Shown: positions 43,062-52,509, numbered from the stretch's first letter. The stretch: DNA of 64,000 nt from CAIVAT01 sp964525995 (GCA_964525995.1 CAZGIM010000001.1:1-64000); one strand, 5' to 3'. Numbers and translations: made by a program. The notes: a model not told the origin generated them from the sequence alone.

Positions 43062-43568
43062 TCAACCGACCTTAAACGGATACTGAATTGCGGAGAGTTC
43101 CTCGTTTGCCTTGATGATCTTTTTCTTCAGATCAGTTTTGAACGTCACCATTTTTTCATGCAGTACCGGATCGCCGGTAGCAAGTATTTCTGCAGCCAAG
43201 ATTGCTGCGTTCTGAGCTCCGTTGATTCCGACCGTGGCTACAGGTATTCCCGGTGGCATCTGAACGATCGACAAAAGTGCATCCAACCCTTCGAGGGAGG
43301 ATTTGATGGGTACTCCGATCACCGGAAGCGTGGTCATGGCAGCAATAACACCGGGAAGATGGGCAGCCATACCGGCGGCAGCGATGATAACCCTGATTCC
43401 GCGGGTATGGGCGTGGCGGGCAAACTCTTCGACTTTTTCTGGTGTTCGGTGCGCCGAAAGAGCATTGATCTCAAAAGGAATCTCCATCTCATTTAAAAAT
43501 TTGGCGGCAGCTTCCATAACCGGTAAGTCGGAGGTACTTCCCATGATAATACTGACCCTTGGTTCCAT
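43062..43568 (-). CDS. purE: N5-carboxyaminoimidazole ribonucleotide mutase
   Basis: This 168-residue class I PurE interconverts N5-CAIR and CAIR in purine synthesis. It has 'SIIMGSTSDLPVMEAAAKFL', 'NALSAHRTPEKVEEFA' and 'IAAAGMAAHLPGVIAAMTTL'. The length is normal. purK is not adjacent. It is divergent from hpt, another purine gene, across 76 bp. Confidence 0.96.
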   Translation of the reverse strand: MEPRVSIIMGSTSDLPVMEAAAKFLNEMEIPFEINALSAHRTPEKVEEFARHAHTRGIRVIIAAAGMAAHLPGVIAAMTTLPVIGVPIKSSLEGLDALLSIVQMPPGIPVATVGINGAQNAAILAAEILATGDPVLHEKMVTFKTDLKKKIIKANEELSAIQYPFKVG

Positions 43569-43615
43569 CTAAGTGTCGGTTTTAAGGTTTAAGGCAAAAA
43601 TAGTGATTTATTAAC

Positions 43616-43623
43616 TACTTTTG
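43616..43623 (+). promoter_or_regulatory. Putative -7 box (TACTTTTG) for hpt-adk-obgE
   Basis: TACTTTTG matches TAnnTTTG and lies 21 bp upstream of the ATG at 43645. It overlaps the in-frame TTG at 43621, which makes that TTG an unlikely start. No well-spaced TTTG -33 is seen. Confidence 0.5.
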
Positions 43624-43644
43624 CAGGGAATTAAATCCGGGAAC

Positions 43645-44181
43645 ATGACAAAGGTTCAGGTACGCGAGCTTGTTTTTGAGAAATTCATCGAAAAAGATGA
43701 AATTGATATCGCAGTGCAAACAGTAGCGGATGATATAAACAGGGATTATATCGGAAAGAATCCCCTTCTGATCGCCATCCTTAATGGTTCGTTCATCTTT
43801 GCCTCCGATCTCATGCGGAAACTTACCATACCCTGCGAGATCACATTTGTAAAATTCGCCTCTTATTCAGGTACTTCGACCACTTCGAACGTGAAGGAAT
43901 TAATTGGCATGACCGAAGATATCAGAGGCCGTCATGTGATTATCGTGGAAGATATTGTGGATACCGGGATCACCATGGATAAGATTCTCCGGGATGTTCG
44001 CTCGAAGGAGCCGGCTGATGTTAAAGTAGCCTGTTTTTGTTTCAAATCTGAAGCTTTTGTGAAGGATTTCCATATCGATTACCTCGGACTGGAAATTCCC
44101 AATAAATTCATCGTCGGATATGGACTGGATTACAACGGATATGGCCGGAATCTCCCGGATGTTTACCAGGTGGTATCCTGA
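43645..44181 (+). CDS. hpt: Hypoxanthine phosphoribosyltransferase
   Basis: This protein of about 178 residues salvages hypoxanthine/guanine with PRPP. The PRPP loop is 'HVIIVEDIVDTGITMDKIL', and 'LIAILNGSFIFASDLM' and 'EITFVKFASYSGT' are typical. I chose the ATG at 43645, since the TTG at 43621 sits on the promoter-like box. It begins the hpt-adk-obgE run that is conserved in Bacteroidota. Confidence 0.94.
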   Translation: MTKVQVRELVFEKFIEKDEIDIAVQTVADDINRDYIGKNPLLIAILNGSFIFASDLMRKLTIPCEITFVKFASYSGTSTTSNVKELIGMTEDIRGRHVIIVEDIVDTGITMDKILRDVRSKEPADVKVACFCFKSEAFVKDFHIDYLGLEIPNKFIVGYGLDYNGYGRNLPDVYQVVS

Positions 44182-44249
44182 GGAATCTGAAAGGCGGAAA
44201 TAGATGGTGGGATCACCGGATAATACAATAACCTTTAATATTTCAATAA

Positions 44250-44822
44250 ATGTTTAATTTGATTTTATTTGGACCGCCGGGCGCCGGTAAAGGAACCCAG
44301 GCTGTAAAGATTGCTGAAAAATTCGGCTGGAAGCATGTTTCAACCGGTGATATTCTCCGCGCCGAAGTAAACCAGGGCACACCTTTGGGTTTAAAGGTGA
44401 AAGCGGTGATGGAAGCGGGACATCTGGTTTCTGACGAATTGTTGATTGAGATTATGGAGTCGGTATTCAGGAACCATACAGCTGCAGGGGGATTTGTGCT
44501 GGACGGGTTTCCCAGGACCCTGAATCAGGCTGTTGAGCTCGACGCTATGTTGAACAGGTTGGGACATAAAGTCTCCCTGGTGCTTTCGTTGGAGGTTCAT
44601 GAAGAGGAGCTCGTCGCCCGACTACTAAAAAGGGCGCTGGAACAGGGCCGAAAAGATGATACCGAGGAGGTGATCAAGAACCGGCTGGTTCAGTATCATC
44701 AACACACCCGGCCCCTGTTGGATTATTACCAAAAAAAAGGATTGCTGCGTAATGTCAAGGGTATCGGAACGGTTGAAGATATCTTCAGAGGACTCTGTGA
44801 AATAATAGATCAGAATAAGTAG
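44250..44822 (+). CDS. adk: Adenylate kinase
   Basis: This 190-residue short-form enzyme (no zinc/LID insertion) interconverts AMP, ATP and ADP. The P-loop is 'LFGPPGAGKGTQA', the AMP site 'HVSTGDILRAEV' and 'FVLDGFPRTLNQA', and the lid 'KRALEQGRKDDTEEVIKNRL' with DD. It lies 68 bp after hpt and 29 bp before obgE. Confidence 0.96.
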   Translation: MFNLILFGPPGAGKGTQAVKIAEKFGWKHVSTGDILRAEVNQGTPLGLKVKAVMEAGHLVSDELLIEIMESVFRNHTAAGGFVLDGFPRTLNQAVELDAMLNRLGHKVSLVLSLEVHEEELVARLLKRALEQGRKDDTEEVIKNRLVQYHQHTRPLLDYYQKKGLLRNVKGIGTVEDIFRGLCEIIDQNK

Positions 44823-44851
44823 AATCTTCCCAAGAGAAGTCGCCTAACGCA

Positions 44852-45853
44852 ATGCCTGAATCCAACTTTGTCGATTATGTAAAGATCTTCTGTGCTTCCG
44901 GAAACGGAGGGGCTGGTTCCAGCCATTTCATGAGAACCCGTACCAATCCACACGGTGGACCTGACGGTGGCGACGGTGGCAGGGGCGGGCATATCATTCT
45001 CAAAGGGAACAAACAGCTTTGGACACTGTTGCACCTTAAATATACCAAGCATCTCAAGGCTGAACACGGTGAGGCGGGTTCCAAGCAACTGAAGCATGGT
45101 GCCAACGGAAAAGATGTCATGATTGACGTTCCTCTGGGAACCGTTGCCAGGGATGCCGAAACCGGTGATGTAAACTGTGAAATCACTTTCGACGGACAAA
45201 CCCATATTCTCGTACCGGGTGGACGGGGCGGATTGGGCAATGACCATTTCAAGACAGCAGTTCGTCAGGCGCCCAAGTTTTCTCAGCCTGGAGAGTCGGG
45301 TATTGAATTGTGGAAGATACTGGAATTGAAATTGTTGGCTGATGTCGGCATGGTCGGATTTCCCAATGCGGGAAAATCTACGCTGCTGTCAGTCATATCG
45401 GCCGCAAAGCCCCAGATCGCTGATTATCCCTTTACCACACTGGTTCCGAATCTCGGTATCGTACGTTATCATGACCAGCGATCGTTTGTGATGGCCGATA
45501 TCCCCGGGATCATTGAAGGAGCGCACGAAGGTAAAGGTCTCGGGTTAAGATTTCTTCGACACATTGAGCGGAACTCGGTGCTGTTGTTCATGATCCCCGT
45601 TGATTCGCAAGATATTCGGGCCGAGTATCATGTTTTACTTAATGAACTCGAACAGTATAATCCCGAGTTGTTAGACAAAGCCCGGGTGCTTGCAATAACC
45701 AAATCGGATTTAGCCGATGAAGAAATCATAACAGAACTAAAAAAGGATCTCCCTCCAATGCCTTGTGTCTTCATCTCCTCACATGGCAAAAAAGGTCTGG
45801 CAAGGTTAAAGCAGCTACTCTGGGAGGAACTCGTTTCCGAAAACGGATTGTAA
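44852..45853 (+). CDS. obgE: Obg family GTPase
   Basis: This 333-residue ribosome-associated GTPase has the Obg glycine-rich fold (1-160; 'GNGGAGSSHFMRTRTNPHGG', 'DGGDGGRGGHIILKG') and then a G domain: G1 'GFPNAGKSTLL', G3 'DIPGIIEGA', and G4 'TKSD' in place of the usual NKxD. The C-terminal OCT domain is absent, as in other short Obg proteins. It starts 29 bp after adk and ends 1 bp before the PAP2 gene. Confidence 0.95.
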   Translation: MPESNFVDYVKIFCASGNGGAGSSHFMRTRTNPHGGPDGGDGGRGGHIILKGNKQLWTLLHLKYTKHLKAEHGEAGSKQLKHGANGKDVMIDVPLGTVARDAETGDVNCEITFDGQTHILVPGGRGGLGNDHFKTAVRQAPKFSQPGESGIELWKILELKLLADVGMVGFPNAGKSTLLSVISAAKPQIADYPFTTLVPNLGIVRYHDQRSFVMADIPGIIEGAHEGKGLGLRFLRHIERNSVLLFMIPVDSQDIRAEYHVLLNELEQYNPELLDKARVLAITKSDLADEEIITELKKDLPPMPCVFISSHGKKGLARLKQLLWEELVSENGL

Positions 45854-45854
45854 C

Positions 45855-46454
45855 ATGGATGCTGCATTGTCAGTTTTAGAGATCATAAAATCAGCCGACC
45901 AGTCTCTGTTTTTATTTCTCAACGGGTTGCACTGCTCCTTTCTGGATCCGATCATGTTCTGGGGAAGTAAATCGCTCATCTGGACACCTTTTTTCCTTTT
46001 CCTCTTTTTTCTGGTCATCAGGCAGTGGGGATGGAATTCCATTTGGATACTCATCTTTACAGCGCTGTTGGTGTTGATGAGCGACCAGCTTGCAAACGTC
46101 TTTAAAGATGGATTTGAACGGTTACGCCCCTCGCATCAGCCCGGACTGATGGGAATCCACCTGGTAAACGGTTATACCGGTGGGGACTACGGATTTTATT
46201 CGGGCCATGCCTCCACGACGATGGCCATCGCTGTCTATCTGATCATCCTGCTTCGCAGCAGATACTCCTTGGCAGTTCCCGTGATGCTGGGATGGTCACT
46301 GTTTATGTCGTACACCAGAATATATCTTGGCGTACATTACCCTGGTGATATCCTGATGGGATGGTTGATGGGATCGGTAATCGGATTTATTGCCGGACTG
46401 ATCTGCATCAGGGTCGTCCGGCGGTACCCGATCGGCAACCGGAAAAATGCATGA
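45855..46454 (+). CDS. PAP2 family membrane phosphatase
   Basis: This 199-residue membrane protein has the three phosphatase motifs: 'KDGFERLRPSH' (K-x6-RP), 'YSGHAST' (PSGH-like) and 'TRIYLGVHYPGD' (R-x5-H-x3-D). Five to six TM helices are predicted. PAP2 enzymes remove phosphate from undecaprenyl pyrophosphate, lipid A or phosphatidic acid; which applies here cannot be told. It follows obgE directly and is likely co-transcribed. Confidence 0.9.
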   Translation: MDAALSVLEIIKSADQSLFLFLNGLHCSFLDPIMFWGSKSLIWTPFFLFLFFLVIRQWGWNSIWILIFTALLVLMSDQLANVFKDGFERLRPSHQPGLMGIHLVNGYTGGDYGFYSGHASTTMAIAVYLIILLRSRYSLAVPVMLGWSLFMSYTRIYLGVHYPGDILMGWLMGSVIGFIAGLICIRVVRRYPIGNRKNA

Positions 46455-46541
46455 CCTGAAAAAGCCTGTTTGGGATAACAATCGCACCCCTTTTTTCGTT
46501 ATAACCTCCGGTTTATGGATGATCCGTTTAATCTTAGCGCT

Positions 46542-47105
46542 ATGAAAAAATCGGTAATTGTTACGATCCTGTTGACATTCATGGGACTATATGTCACCAC
46601 AACCACCTTCGCAAAAGGACCGCTTGATCCTGTCAAGGTAGATACCTGGACGCTGAGCGTTGGTTGTGGTCCGGGTACTCATCCATTTGGTAACGGGATC
46701 GGTTTCGGTCCTGCCGAAAAGGTGGTCTTTGAAGCCGGATTATGGGATGTAGGGCCGGGTGTCATTACCCTCGGAGGAGAAACAGCCTTCAGTTTCTATT
46801 CCCATAATTTCAACAACGACTGGAAGGAACGCTGGGCCAACTTCTTTTTAGGAGCCCGCGGAGCCTATCATTACGGGTGGGATATTAAAGGACTCGACAC
46901 CTATGCCGGTCTTCCTCTTGGGATCGGTTTTACTTATTATACCTACGATGATCACCCGGGAAATCACGGTTCAACCCCCGTTTACCCGTACCTTGGCATT
47001 TTCTTCGGCGGCTCTTACTATTTCGATAAATATTTTGGAATAAACGGTGAGGTGGGATTCAATGCCACCTATGCCAATATCGGGGTGATCTTCAGGATCG
47101 ATTAG
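46542..47105 (+). CDS. Predicted outer-membrane beta-barrel protein
   Basis: This protein of about 187 residues has a signal peptide ('SVIVTILLTFMGLYVTTTTFA') followed by an aromatic-rich beta pattern ('WTLSVGCGPGTHPFGNGIGFG', 'FLGARGAYHYGWDIKGLDTYAGLPLGIGF' in part, 'YFGINGEVGFNATYANIGVIFRID'). This fits a small outer-membrane barrel. The start at 46542 is chosen because the earlier in-frame ATG (46515) would place nine polar residues before the signal. No function is recognised. Confidence 0.6.
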   Translation: MKKSVIVTILLTFMGLYVTTTTFAKGPLDPVKVDTWTLSVGCGPGTHPFGNGIGFGPAEKVVFEAGLWDVGPGVITLGGETAFSFYSHNFNNDWKERWANFFLGARGAYHYGWDIKGLDTYAGLPLGIGFTYYTYDDHPGNHGSTPVYPYLGIFFGGSYYFDKYFGINGEVGFNATYANIGVIFRID

Positions 47106-47113
47106 GCTATTTT

Positions 47114-47575
47114 TCAATATCCGAAAATTCGGCCCTCATAGCGTTCAACTTTGATTTTCATAACACAAACTTCCCTGACCGAGGGTGGATTGTAGCTGAA
47201 CTCCCGGGGTGAGTAATGTGCCATGATGATATTCAAAGCGGCGATCTTTTCATTGGGATCCTCCACAAACGAAACCTTGCCGTAACACAAAACCGATCGG
47301 TATTTCATACTCCAGGAACATGCAACCTGTTCACTCTGGTATCTCAACATGTGATCCGTGCTGAAGTTGATGCACACTGCCGGGTTGGATTTCAGTATCT
47401 CAATTTTCTTTCCATGGGCAGAACCGTGCAGGTAGATGAAATGTTCGTCAAAACCGAAATTCATGGGAATGACATAAGGATTGTTTTCCAGATCGACCAT
47501 AGCCGCATGGCACCATTGGCACCGTTTGATGATGTCGATACACTCCTTTTCATCATTGAACTTTTTCGTTCTCAT
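47114..47575 (-). CDS. Pyridoxamine 5'-phosphate oxidase family flavoprotein
   Basis: This 153-residue split-barrel protein has 'RCQWCHAAMVDLENNPYVIPMNFGFDE', 'IYLHGSAHGKKIEILKSNPAVCIN' and 'YRSVLCYGKVSFVEDPNEK' in parts, typical of PPOX-family FMN-binding proteins, including NimA-like nitroreductases. It probably binds FMN; the substrate is unknown. It converges with the barrel-protein gene 8 bp away and lies upstream of radA on the same strand. Confidence 0.85.
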   Translation of the reverse strand: MRTKKFNDEKECIDIIKRCQWCHAAMVDLENNPYVIPMNFGFDEHFIYLHGSAHGKKIEILKSNPAVCINFSTDHMLRYQSEQVACSWSMKYRSVLCYGKVSFVEDPNEKIAALNIIMAHYSPREFSYNPPSVREVCVMKIKVERYEGRIFGY

Positions 47576-47633
47576 GCTCGTATTATGTGGTTTTCTGATT
47601 ACTGGTCAAAGGTAGTACAATGTTAAACCTGAA

Positions 47634-49001
47634 TTATTTAAATAAGTTCCGGTAAACATCTACAATGGCGGCAACGGTTACAATTTTGATGGTATATCGC
47701 TTAAAATCCAACCCTTTGGTATTATACCTGGATATAAGAATCCTGCTGAAACCAAGTTTGTCGGCCTCTGATATGCGTTGTTCAATGCGGTTAATCGGGC
47801 GAATTTCACCGCTGAGACCAACTTCTGCGGCAAAGCAGGTTTTGGGATCGATAAAAATATCCTGGTTTGAAGAGAGCACGGCCGCCACAACAGCCAGGTC
47901 AATAGCAGGATCATCAGCCTTTATACCGCCTGCGATGTTGAGGAACACATCCTTATTCCCGAGTTTAAAACCGCACCTTTTTTCAAGAACGGCAAGAAGC
48001 ATATTCAGCCGCCTGACATCGAACCCGTTTGAGGCCCGTTGCGGCGTTCCGTAAACAGCTGAGCTCACCAGCGCCTGGGTTTCAATAAGCAGCGGGCGCT
48101 GCCCTTCCATCATAGCAGCAATGGAAATCCCGCTAATCGCCTTATCCCTTTGGCTTAAAAGTATTTCGGATGGATTGGAAACCTCCCGGAGTCCATGGTC
48201 GGTCATCTCGTATATGCCGAGCTCTGAAGTGGAACCAAAACGGTTCTTGAGTGAACGGAGGATCCTGTAACCGTAATTCCGATCGCCCTCAAACTGAAGT
48301 ACCGTGTCGACCATGTGTTCCAGAATTTTTGGGCCGGCAAGATTTCCCTCCTTGGTGATATGTCCGATCAGAAATACCGGTGTCCCGGTCATTTTCGAAT
48401 ATTTTTGCATTTCAGCGGCAGTCTCCCTGATCTGTGAAACACTGCCTGCCGACGACTCAATGTTATCGGTCTGAAGGGTCTGTATCGAATCGACAATCAG
48501 GATTCCGGGCCTGAGTTCTGAAAGGTGCTGAAAAATCGACTGGGTATTAGTTTCGGTGAGGATAAAACATTGGTCGTTGGTGATCCCCAATCGTTCGGCC
48601 CGCATCCGGATCTGTTGCTCACTCTCTTCACCGCTGATATAAAGAATTTGATGATCGGTGCACTGTAATGCTACCTGCAGCATCAGGGTAGATTTACCGA
48701 TGCCTGGTTCGCCTCCGATTAATACCAGAGATCCCGGAACCACACCTCCTCCTAAAACCCTGTTCAATTCCTGGTCATGGGTATCGATACGGGTATCATG
48801 CGACAGGGTTATCCCGGTGATTTTGACGGGAGTTGATTTTTTCAAGTCCCTGAAAGAAGATCTGAGGGCGGTTTTATCTTCACGAACGATAACTTCTTCG
48901 ACCAGGGTGTTCCATTCGCCGCAGGAGGGGCATTTTCCCATCCACTTGCTGTGCTGGGCACCGCACGACTGACAAAAAAAGGCTGTTTTGGACTTTGCCA
49001 A
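47634..49001 (-). CDS. radA: DNA repair protein RadA
   Basis: This protein of about 455 residues has an N-terminal zinc finger 'CQSCGAQHSKWMGKCPSC', a RecA-like ATPase core (Walker A 'GGEPGIGKSTLM'), the RadA-specific 'LKNRFGSTSELG' motif and a C-terminal Lon-like domain ('NIAGGIKADDPAIDLAVVAA'). It acts in recombination intermediate processing. I chose the TTG at 49001, which gives the family-typical N-terminus just before the zinc finger and leaves 10 bp after rfaE2. The ATG at 49148 would start inside rfaE2. Confidence 0.93.
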   Translation of the reverse strand: MAKSKTAFFCQSCGAQHSKWMGKCPSCGEWNTLVEEVIVREDKTALRSSFRDLKKSTPVKITGITLSHDTRIDTHDQELNRVLGGGVVPGSLVLIGGEPGIGKSTLMLQVALQCTDHQILYISGEESEQQIRMRAERLGITNDQCFILTETNTQSIFQHLSELRPGILIVDSIQTLQTDNIESSAGSVSQIRETAAEMQKYSKMTGTPVFLIGHITKEGNLAGPKILEHMVDTVLQFEGDRNYGYRILRSLKNRFGSTSELGIYEMTDHGLREVSNPSEILLSQRDKAISGISIAAMMEGQRPLLIETQALVSSAVYGTPQRASNGFDVRRLNMLLAVLEKRCGFKLGNKDVFLNIAGGIKADDPAIDLAVVAAVLSSNQDIFIDPKTCFAAEVGLSGEIRPINRIEQRISEADKLGFSRILISRYNTKGLDFKRYTIKIVTVAAIVDVYRNLFK

Positions 49002-49011
49002 GTGGTTAGGG

Positions 49012-49500
49012 TTAACGGTTCGATTTTTCCAGGATACCGGTTGTAGAAAATCCTTTGGTGAGTTCGATGGTTGCCACCACTCCTCCTCCGGCTTCCACGA
49101 CATCGGCGCCAACGATCTCCCTGCCTTCGTAATCTTTTCCTTTAACAAGAATATCAGGACTAACCACCCGGATCAGGTTTAAAGGGGTGTCCTCTCCGAA
49201 AATGACCACTGCATCCACAAAGGAGAGGGCTGCCAAGGTAATTGAGCGTGCTTCCTGGTTATTGACAGGTCGTTGCATTCCCTTGATACGGCGAACCGAT
49301 TCATCCGAATTCAACCCTACAATCAGGACATTCCCGAGATCGCGTGATTTGGCTAAATATTCCACATGTCCTAAATGAAGAATATCAAAACAACCATTGG
49401 TAAAAACGATCTTTTTTCCCTTGAACCGCCAGACTGCAATCCTTTTCTGAAGGTGATCCCAGGTAAAGATTTTTGATTTAATGACTTGAAGGCTTTCCAT
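49012..49500 (-). CDS. rfaE2: D-glycero-beta-D-manno-heptose 1-phosphate adenylyltransferase
   Basis: This 162-residue nucleotidyltransferase (the C-terminal half of HldE as a stand-alone gene) has the HIGH-like motif 'TNGCFDILHLGHVEYLA' and 'VGLNSDESVRRIKG'. It makes ADP-heptose for the LPS inner core. Its 5' end overlaps the flippase-like gene by 23 bp. The kinase half (rfaE1) is not in the window. Confidence 0.93.
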   Translation of the reverse strand: MESLQVIKSKIFTWDHLQKRIAVWRFKGKKIVFTNGCFDILHLGHVEYLAKSRDLGNVLIVGLNSDESVRRIKGMQRPVNNQEARSITLAALSFVDAVVIFGEDTPLNLIRVVSPDILVKGKDYEGREIVGADVVEAGGGVVATIELTKGFSTTGILEKSNR

Positions 49501-50530
49501 TGGGTTGTTTGTTAAAGGATAATAAAAGCAATGACAAACCGCCGATGGCTAATATCATTCCCGTTTGAGCGGTCCAGGCAATCCATCCTAAAGCCAGCCC
49601 GGTCGGCTTAACCACTCCGTATAACATCAGCGTTTCCTGGATTATTGCAGGATAGAGCCCGATGCCGCCAGGTGTAACCATAATCCCGACGCTGCCCAGG
49701 ACCAGCGCCGACAAACCAGCACCAAGTCCAAGTGAACCGGTATCATTGAAACACAAAAAGATCAGATACAGCATGAAATAATAAAGCGCCCAGATTGCAA
49801 CCGAATAAAAAACAAACAACCCGGGTCTGGTGATCTGGCTGAGCGACTTTAACCCATCCCAAAATCCGGTGATCAGTTGTCTGATTTTTTTGAATAAGCC
49901 AGAAGCCGCGATTTTTTTCCGGAAAACAAATATAATGGCTGCAACCAGAACAACTGCGATGAGGGTTACCGCAAGGAATAAATGACTGAAGGACTGATTC
50001 TGAAACTTTTCGGCAAACCGGGGATAGATATGGGTGTTCATGTATTGCCCGATGGTTGCAGCCTGTGTTATGATCATAAGAATGAACAAGAGGACAAACA
50101 TGATCATATCGATGGCGCGTTCCGTTATTACCGTACCGAAGGATTTGTTAAATGGAATTTTCTCATATCGGGTAAGGATACCACACCGGGTCACTTCACC
50201 AAGCCTTGGGAAAGCGAGATTGGCAAAATAACCGACCATAACAGCATAGAAGGTATTTTTAATCGAAGGCTTATAGCTCAACGGTTCGAGGAGCAGTTTC
50301 CATCGCAAGGCACGGAGGATATGGCTGATAATTCCTAAGAAGACAGTGAGAATCACCCAGTTATAATTGGCTATCCGGAAAGAATTGATGATCTGGTTTT
50401 TTTCGTCCGGCGTAAGACCCCTGAGCGACAACCAAATGATGAAGAGTCCGAGTCCCAGGAAAAGTAAAAACTTTACGAATGTCGCAATTTTATTCCCGCG
50501 GGGAGCATCTTCAACCTGATTTGCAGCCAT
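49478..50530 (-). CDS. Flippase-like / lysylphosphatidylglycerol synthase TM-domain protein (UPF0104)
   Basis: This 350-residue protein has seven to eight TM helices and the UPF0104 motifs 'HILRALRWKLLLEPL', 'GYFANLAFPRLGEVTRCGIL' and 'GSVGIMVTPGGIGLYPAIIQ'. It lacks the cytoplasmic aminoacyltransferase domain of MprF, so a flippase-like or lipid-handling role is more likely. It lies between panD (18 bp) and rfaE2 (overlap), an order often kept in Bacteroidota. Confidence 0.85.
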   Translation of the reverse strand: MAANQVEDAPRGNKIATFVKFLLFLGLGLFIIWLSLRGLTPDEKNQIINSFRIANYNWVILTVFLGIISHILRALRWKLLLEPLSYKPSIKNTFYAVMVGYFANLAFPRLGEVTRCGILTRYEKIPFNKSFGTVITERAIDMIMFVLLFILMIITQAATIGQYMNTHIYPRFAEKFQNQSFSHLFLAVTLIAVVLVAAIIFVFRKKIAASGLFKKIRQLITGFWDGLKSLSQITRPGLFVFYSVAIWALYYFMLYLIFLCFNDTGSLGLGAGLSALVLGSVGIMVTPGGIGLYPAIIQETLMLYGVVKPTGLALGWIAWTAQTGMILAIGGLSLLLLSFNKQPNGKPSSH

Positions 50531-50548
50531 TAGATGGGATTTTATGCC

Positions 50549-50899
50549 TTAGGAAAGTTTGTTACCAGCATCGGGAAAAACAACGGAAGGCTTGAAATCC
50601 CTGGCTTCCTCTATCGGTACGATCCCGAATGAAACAATGATTACGACATCTTTGGGAAGAAATTTCCTGGCAGCGGCGCCATTCAGACAAACCGTTCCGG
50701 AATTACGTTCGCCCTTGATAACATAAGTTTCGATCCTTTCGCCGTTATTGATATTCAGTACCTGGACCTTCTCATATTCAATCATGTTGGCGGCCTCCAT
50801 CAATGCTTCATCAATGGTGATACTGCCAACATAATTGATGTTGGCATCGGTGACGGTAGCACGATGGATCTTTGATTTCAGTACCTGGATTTGCATCAT
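50549..50899 (-). CDS. panD: Aspartate 1-decarboxylase
   Basis: This 116-residue pyruvoyl enzyme makes beta-alanine from aspartate for pantothenate. The self-cleavage Gly-Ser is in 'NINYVGSITIDEALM', and 'NINNGERIETYVIKGERNSG' and 'LNGAAARK' are typical. Two ATGs are adjacent at the start; the second fits the family better. It follows panC by 9 bp. Confidence 0.96.
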   Translation of the reverse strand: MMQIQVLKSKIHRATVTDANINYVGSITIDEALMEAANMIEYEKVQVLNINNGERIETYVIKGERNSGTVCLNGAAARKFLPKDVVIIVSFGIVPIEEARDFKPSVVFPDAGNKLS

Positions 50900-50908
50900 G
50901 CCGCAAAA

Positions 50909-51760
50909 TTACGAAAAAAGTTCTATATTGTCGATGAGCCTGACATCGCCAAGATAGACCGCCGTAAGCGCTACTGCAGGCTGCCGGAGGTTCCAGTTTT
51001 CAAGCGGCATTAAGGTTTCACAGTCTGCAATCTCAAAATATTCCACCCGGAGATCGGAATCCTCCTGGATTTTTTTAGCGGCCCATTCTTTCAGTTCCCA
51101 TACCGGGAGCTTTCCTGTCTTTTCCCGCACCTTACACAGCACTTTGTAAATCTTTGGGGCCTGATTCCGCTCTGCAATAGTCAACCGCATATTCCTCGAA
51201 CTCATGGCCAGCCCGTCGGATTCTCTGACCGTTTCACAGGGGACAATAACGACGGGAAGTTTGAGCGTATTGACCATAGCCCGGATAATGGTGAGTTGCT
51301 GATAGTCCTTTTTCCCGAAATACGCGTTGTCGGGTTGAACCAGATCGAGAAGTTTCCTGACTACAATGGCTACCCCTTTAAAGTGCCCCGGGCGGAATTT
51401 CCCTTCCATCACCTTGTCAAGCATACCGAATTCAATATCGAGGTTTACTGTTTCGCCCTCAGGGTACATCTCTTTGACATCGGGAGCGAAGAGTACATCG
51501 CAATCCGCCTCGGCAAGCATTCTCGCATCGGCGCTCAGATTTCTCGGATATTTCTCCAGATCCTGGCGGTTGTTAAACTGGATCGGATTGACAAAGATGC
51601 TGCAAACCGTCAGGTCATTTTCATTGTTCGATCGTTGGATCAGGTTTAGATGACCGGCGTGCAAGGCGCCCATGGTAGGGACGAAACCAATGCTCTTGCC
51701 GTCCTTTTTCATCGCGGCAAGATAACTCCTGGTTTCATTTATCGTGTCAAAATGTTCCAT
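50909..51760 (-). CDS. panC: Pantothenate synthetase
   Basis: This 283-residue enzyme joins pantoate and beta-alanine using ATP. The HIGH-type motif is in 'GFVPTMGALHAGHLNLI', with 'VSIFVNPIQF'-type 'CSIFVNPIQFNNRQDLEKYP', 'YFGKKDYQQL' and 'SSRNMRLT'. The length is normal. With panD it forms a pantothenate pair; panB is not present here. Confidence 0.96.
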   Translation of the reverse strand: MEHFDTINETRSYLAAMKKDGKSIGFVPTMGALHAGHLNLIQRSNNENDLTVCSIFVNPIQFNNRQDLEKYPRNLSADARMLAEADCDVLFAPDVKEMYPEGETVNLDIEFGMLDKVMEGKFRPGHFKGVAIVVRKLLDLVQPDNAYFGKKDYQQLTIIRAMVNTLKLPVVIVPCETVRESDGLAMSSRNMRLTIAERNQAPKIYKVLCKVREKTGKLPVWELKEWAAKKIQEDSDLRVEYFEIADCETLMPLENWNLRQPAVALTAVYLGDVRLIDNIELFS

Positions 51761-51852
51761 TTGTTAATGATTTTTGATTTCAATGGTCACGTGAAATACC
51801 GTAAACAGTGTATGCGTCCGGGGTTGGCGCTACAAATGTTCCGAATGACACG

Positions 51853-52509
51853 TTACAATTCGACGATTTTGTTTCTTATGGCATATTTAATTAGTTCGAC
51901 GGTCGATTTCAATTCAAGTTTTTTCATGATATGGTTTTTATGTGTCTCGACGGTGCGAATACTGATGTCCAATTTTTCACTGATCTCCCTGTTGATAAAT
52001 CCTTCTGCAAAGAGCTTCAGGATTTCGATTTCGCGGGTGGTCAGTTGAACCGGGCCGCCCTGGGCGATAGAGTCATCCTCTTTGGCTTTTCGTACATAGC
52101 TTTTCAGGAGGACCCGGGCGATGGAATCGGCAAAAAACTCTTCGCCTTCATAAATGGTATGCAAGGCTTCGAGGAGTTCTTCACGCGAAGTGTTTTTAGG
52201 TAAGTATCCCCTGGCTCCGGCCTTGACTGCGTTGAAAATGAAATCTTCGTTGGTGTACATCGAAAGGATGAGCACCTTCATGCCGGGATAGAGCTCGGTG
52301 ACACGTCTGGTGATCTCGATTCCGGTTGTATCGGGAAGCGAGATGTCGAGAATGAGAATATCAGGTTGTTCGAGCGATATCTTTTCAAAACACTCTTTGC
52401 CGGTTGATGCTTCACCCAAAATGGATATTTCGGGAGAACTCATCAATAAGGCCTTGATACCGTCACGAACCAACTGGTGGTCATCCACGAGGAAAATTCT
52501 GATCTCCAT
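51853..52509 (-). CDS. NarL/FixJ-type response regulator
   Basis: This 218-residue protein has a REC domain (about 1-120; Asp in 'DILILDISLPDTTG', Thr/Ser in 'VLILSMYTN', Lys in 'YLPKNTSREE') and a LuxR-type HTH (about 155-215; 'LTTREIEILKLFAEGFINREI'). It overlaps the adjacent kinase gene by 29 bp, so the pair is coupled. Target genes are unknown. Confidence 0.93.
   Translation of the reverse strand: MEIRIFLVDDHQLVRDGIKALLMSSPEISILGEASTGKECFEKISLEQPDILILDISLPDTTGIEITRRVTELYPGMKVLILSMYTNEDFIFNAVKAGARGYLPKNTSREELLEALHTIYEGEEFFADSIARVLLKSYVRKAKEDDSIAQGGPVQLTTREIEILKLFAEGFINREISEKLDISIRTVETHKNHIMKKLELKSTVELIKYAIRNKIVEL

Noticed and set aside
49002..49148. Extended N-terminus of RadA from the ATG at 49148
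   Set aside because: The extra 49 residues overlap rfaE2 in another frame and precede the zinc finger, where RadA proteins normally begin; the TTG at 49001 fits better.
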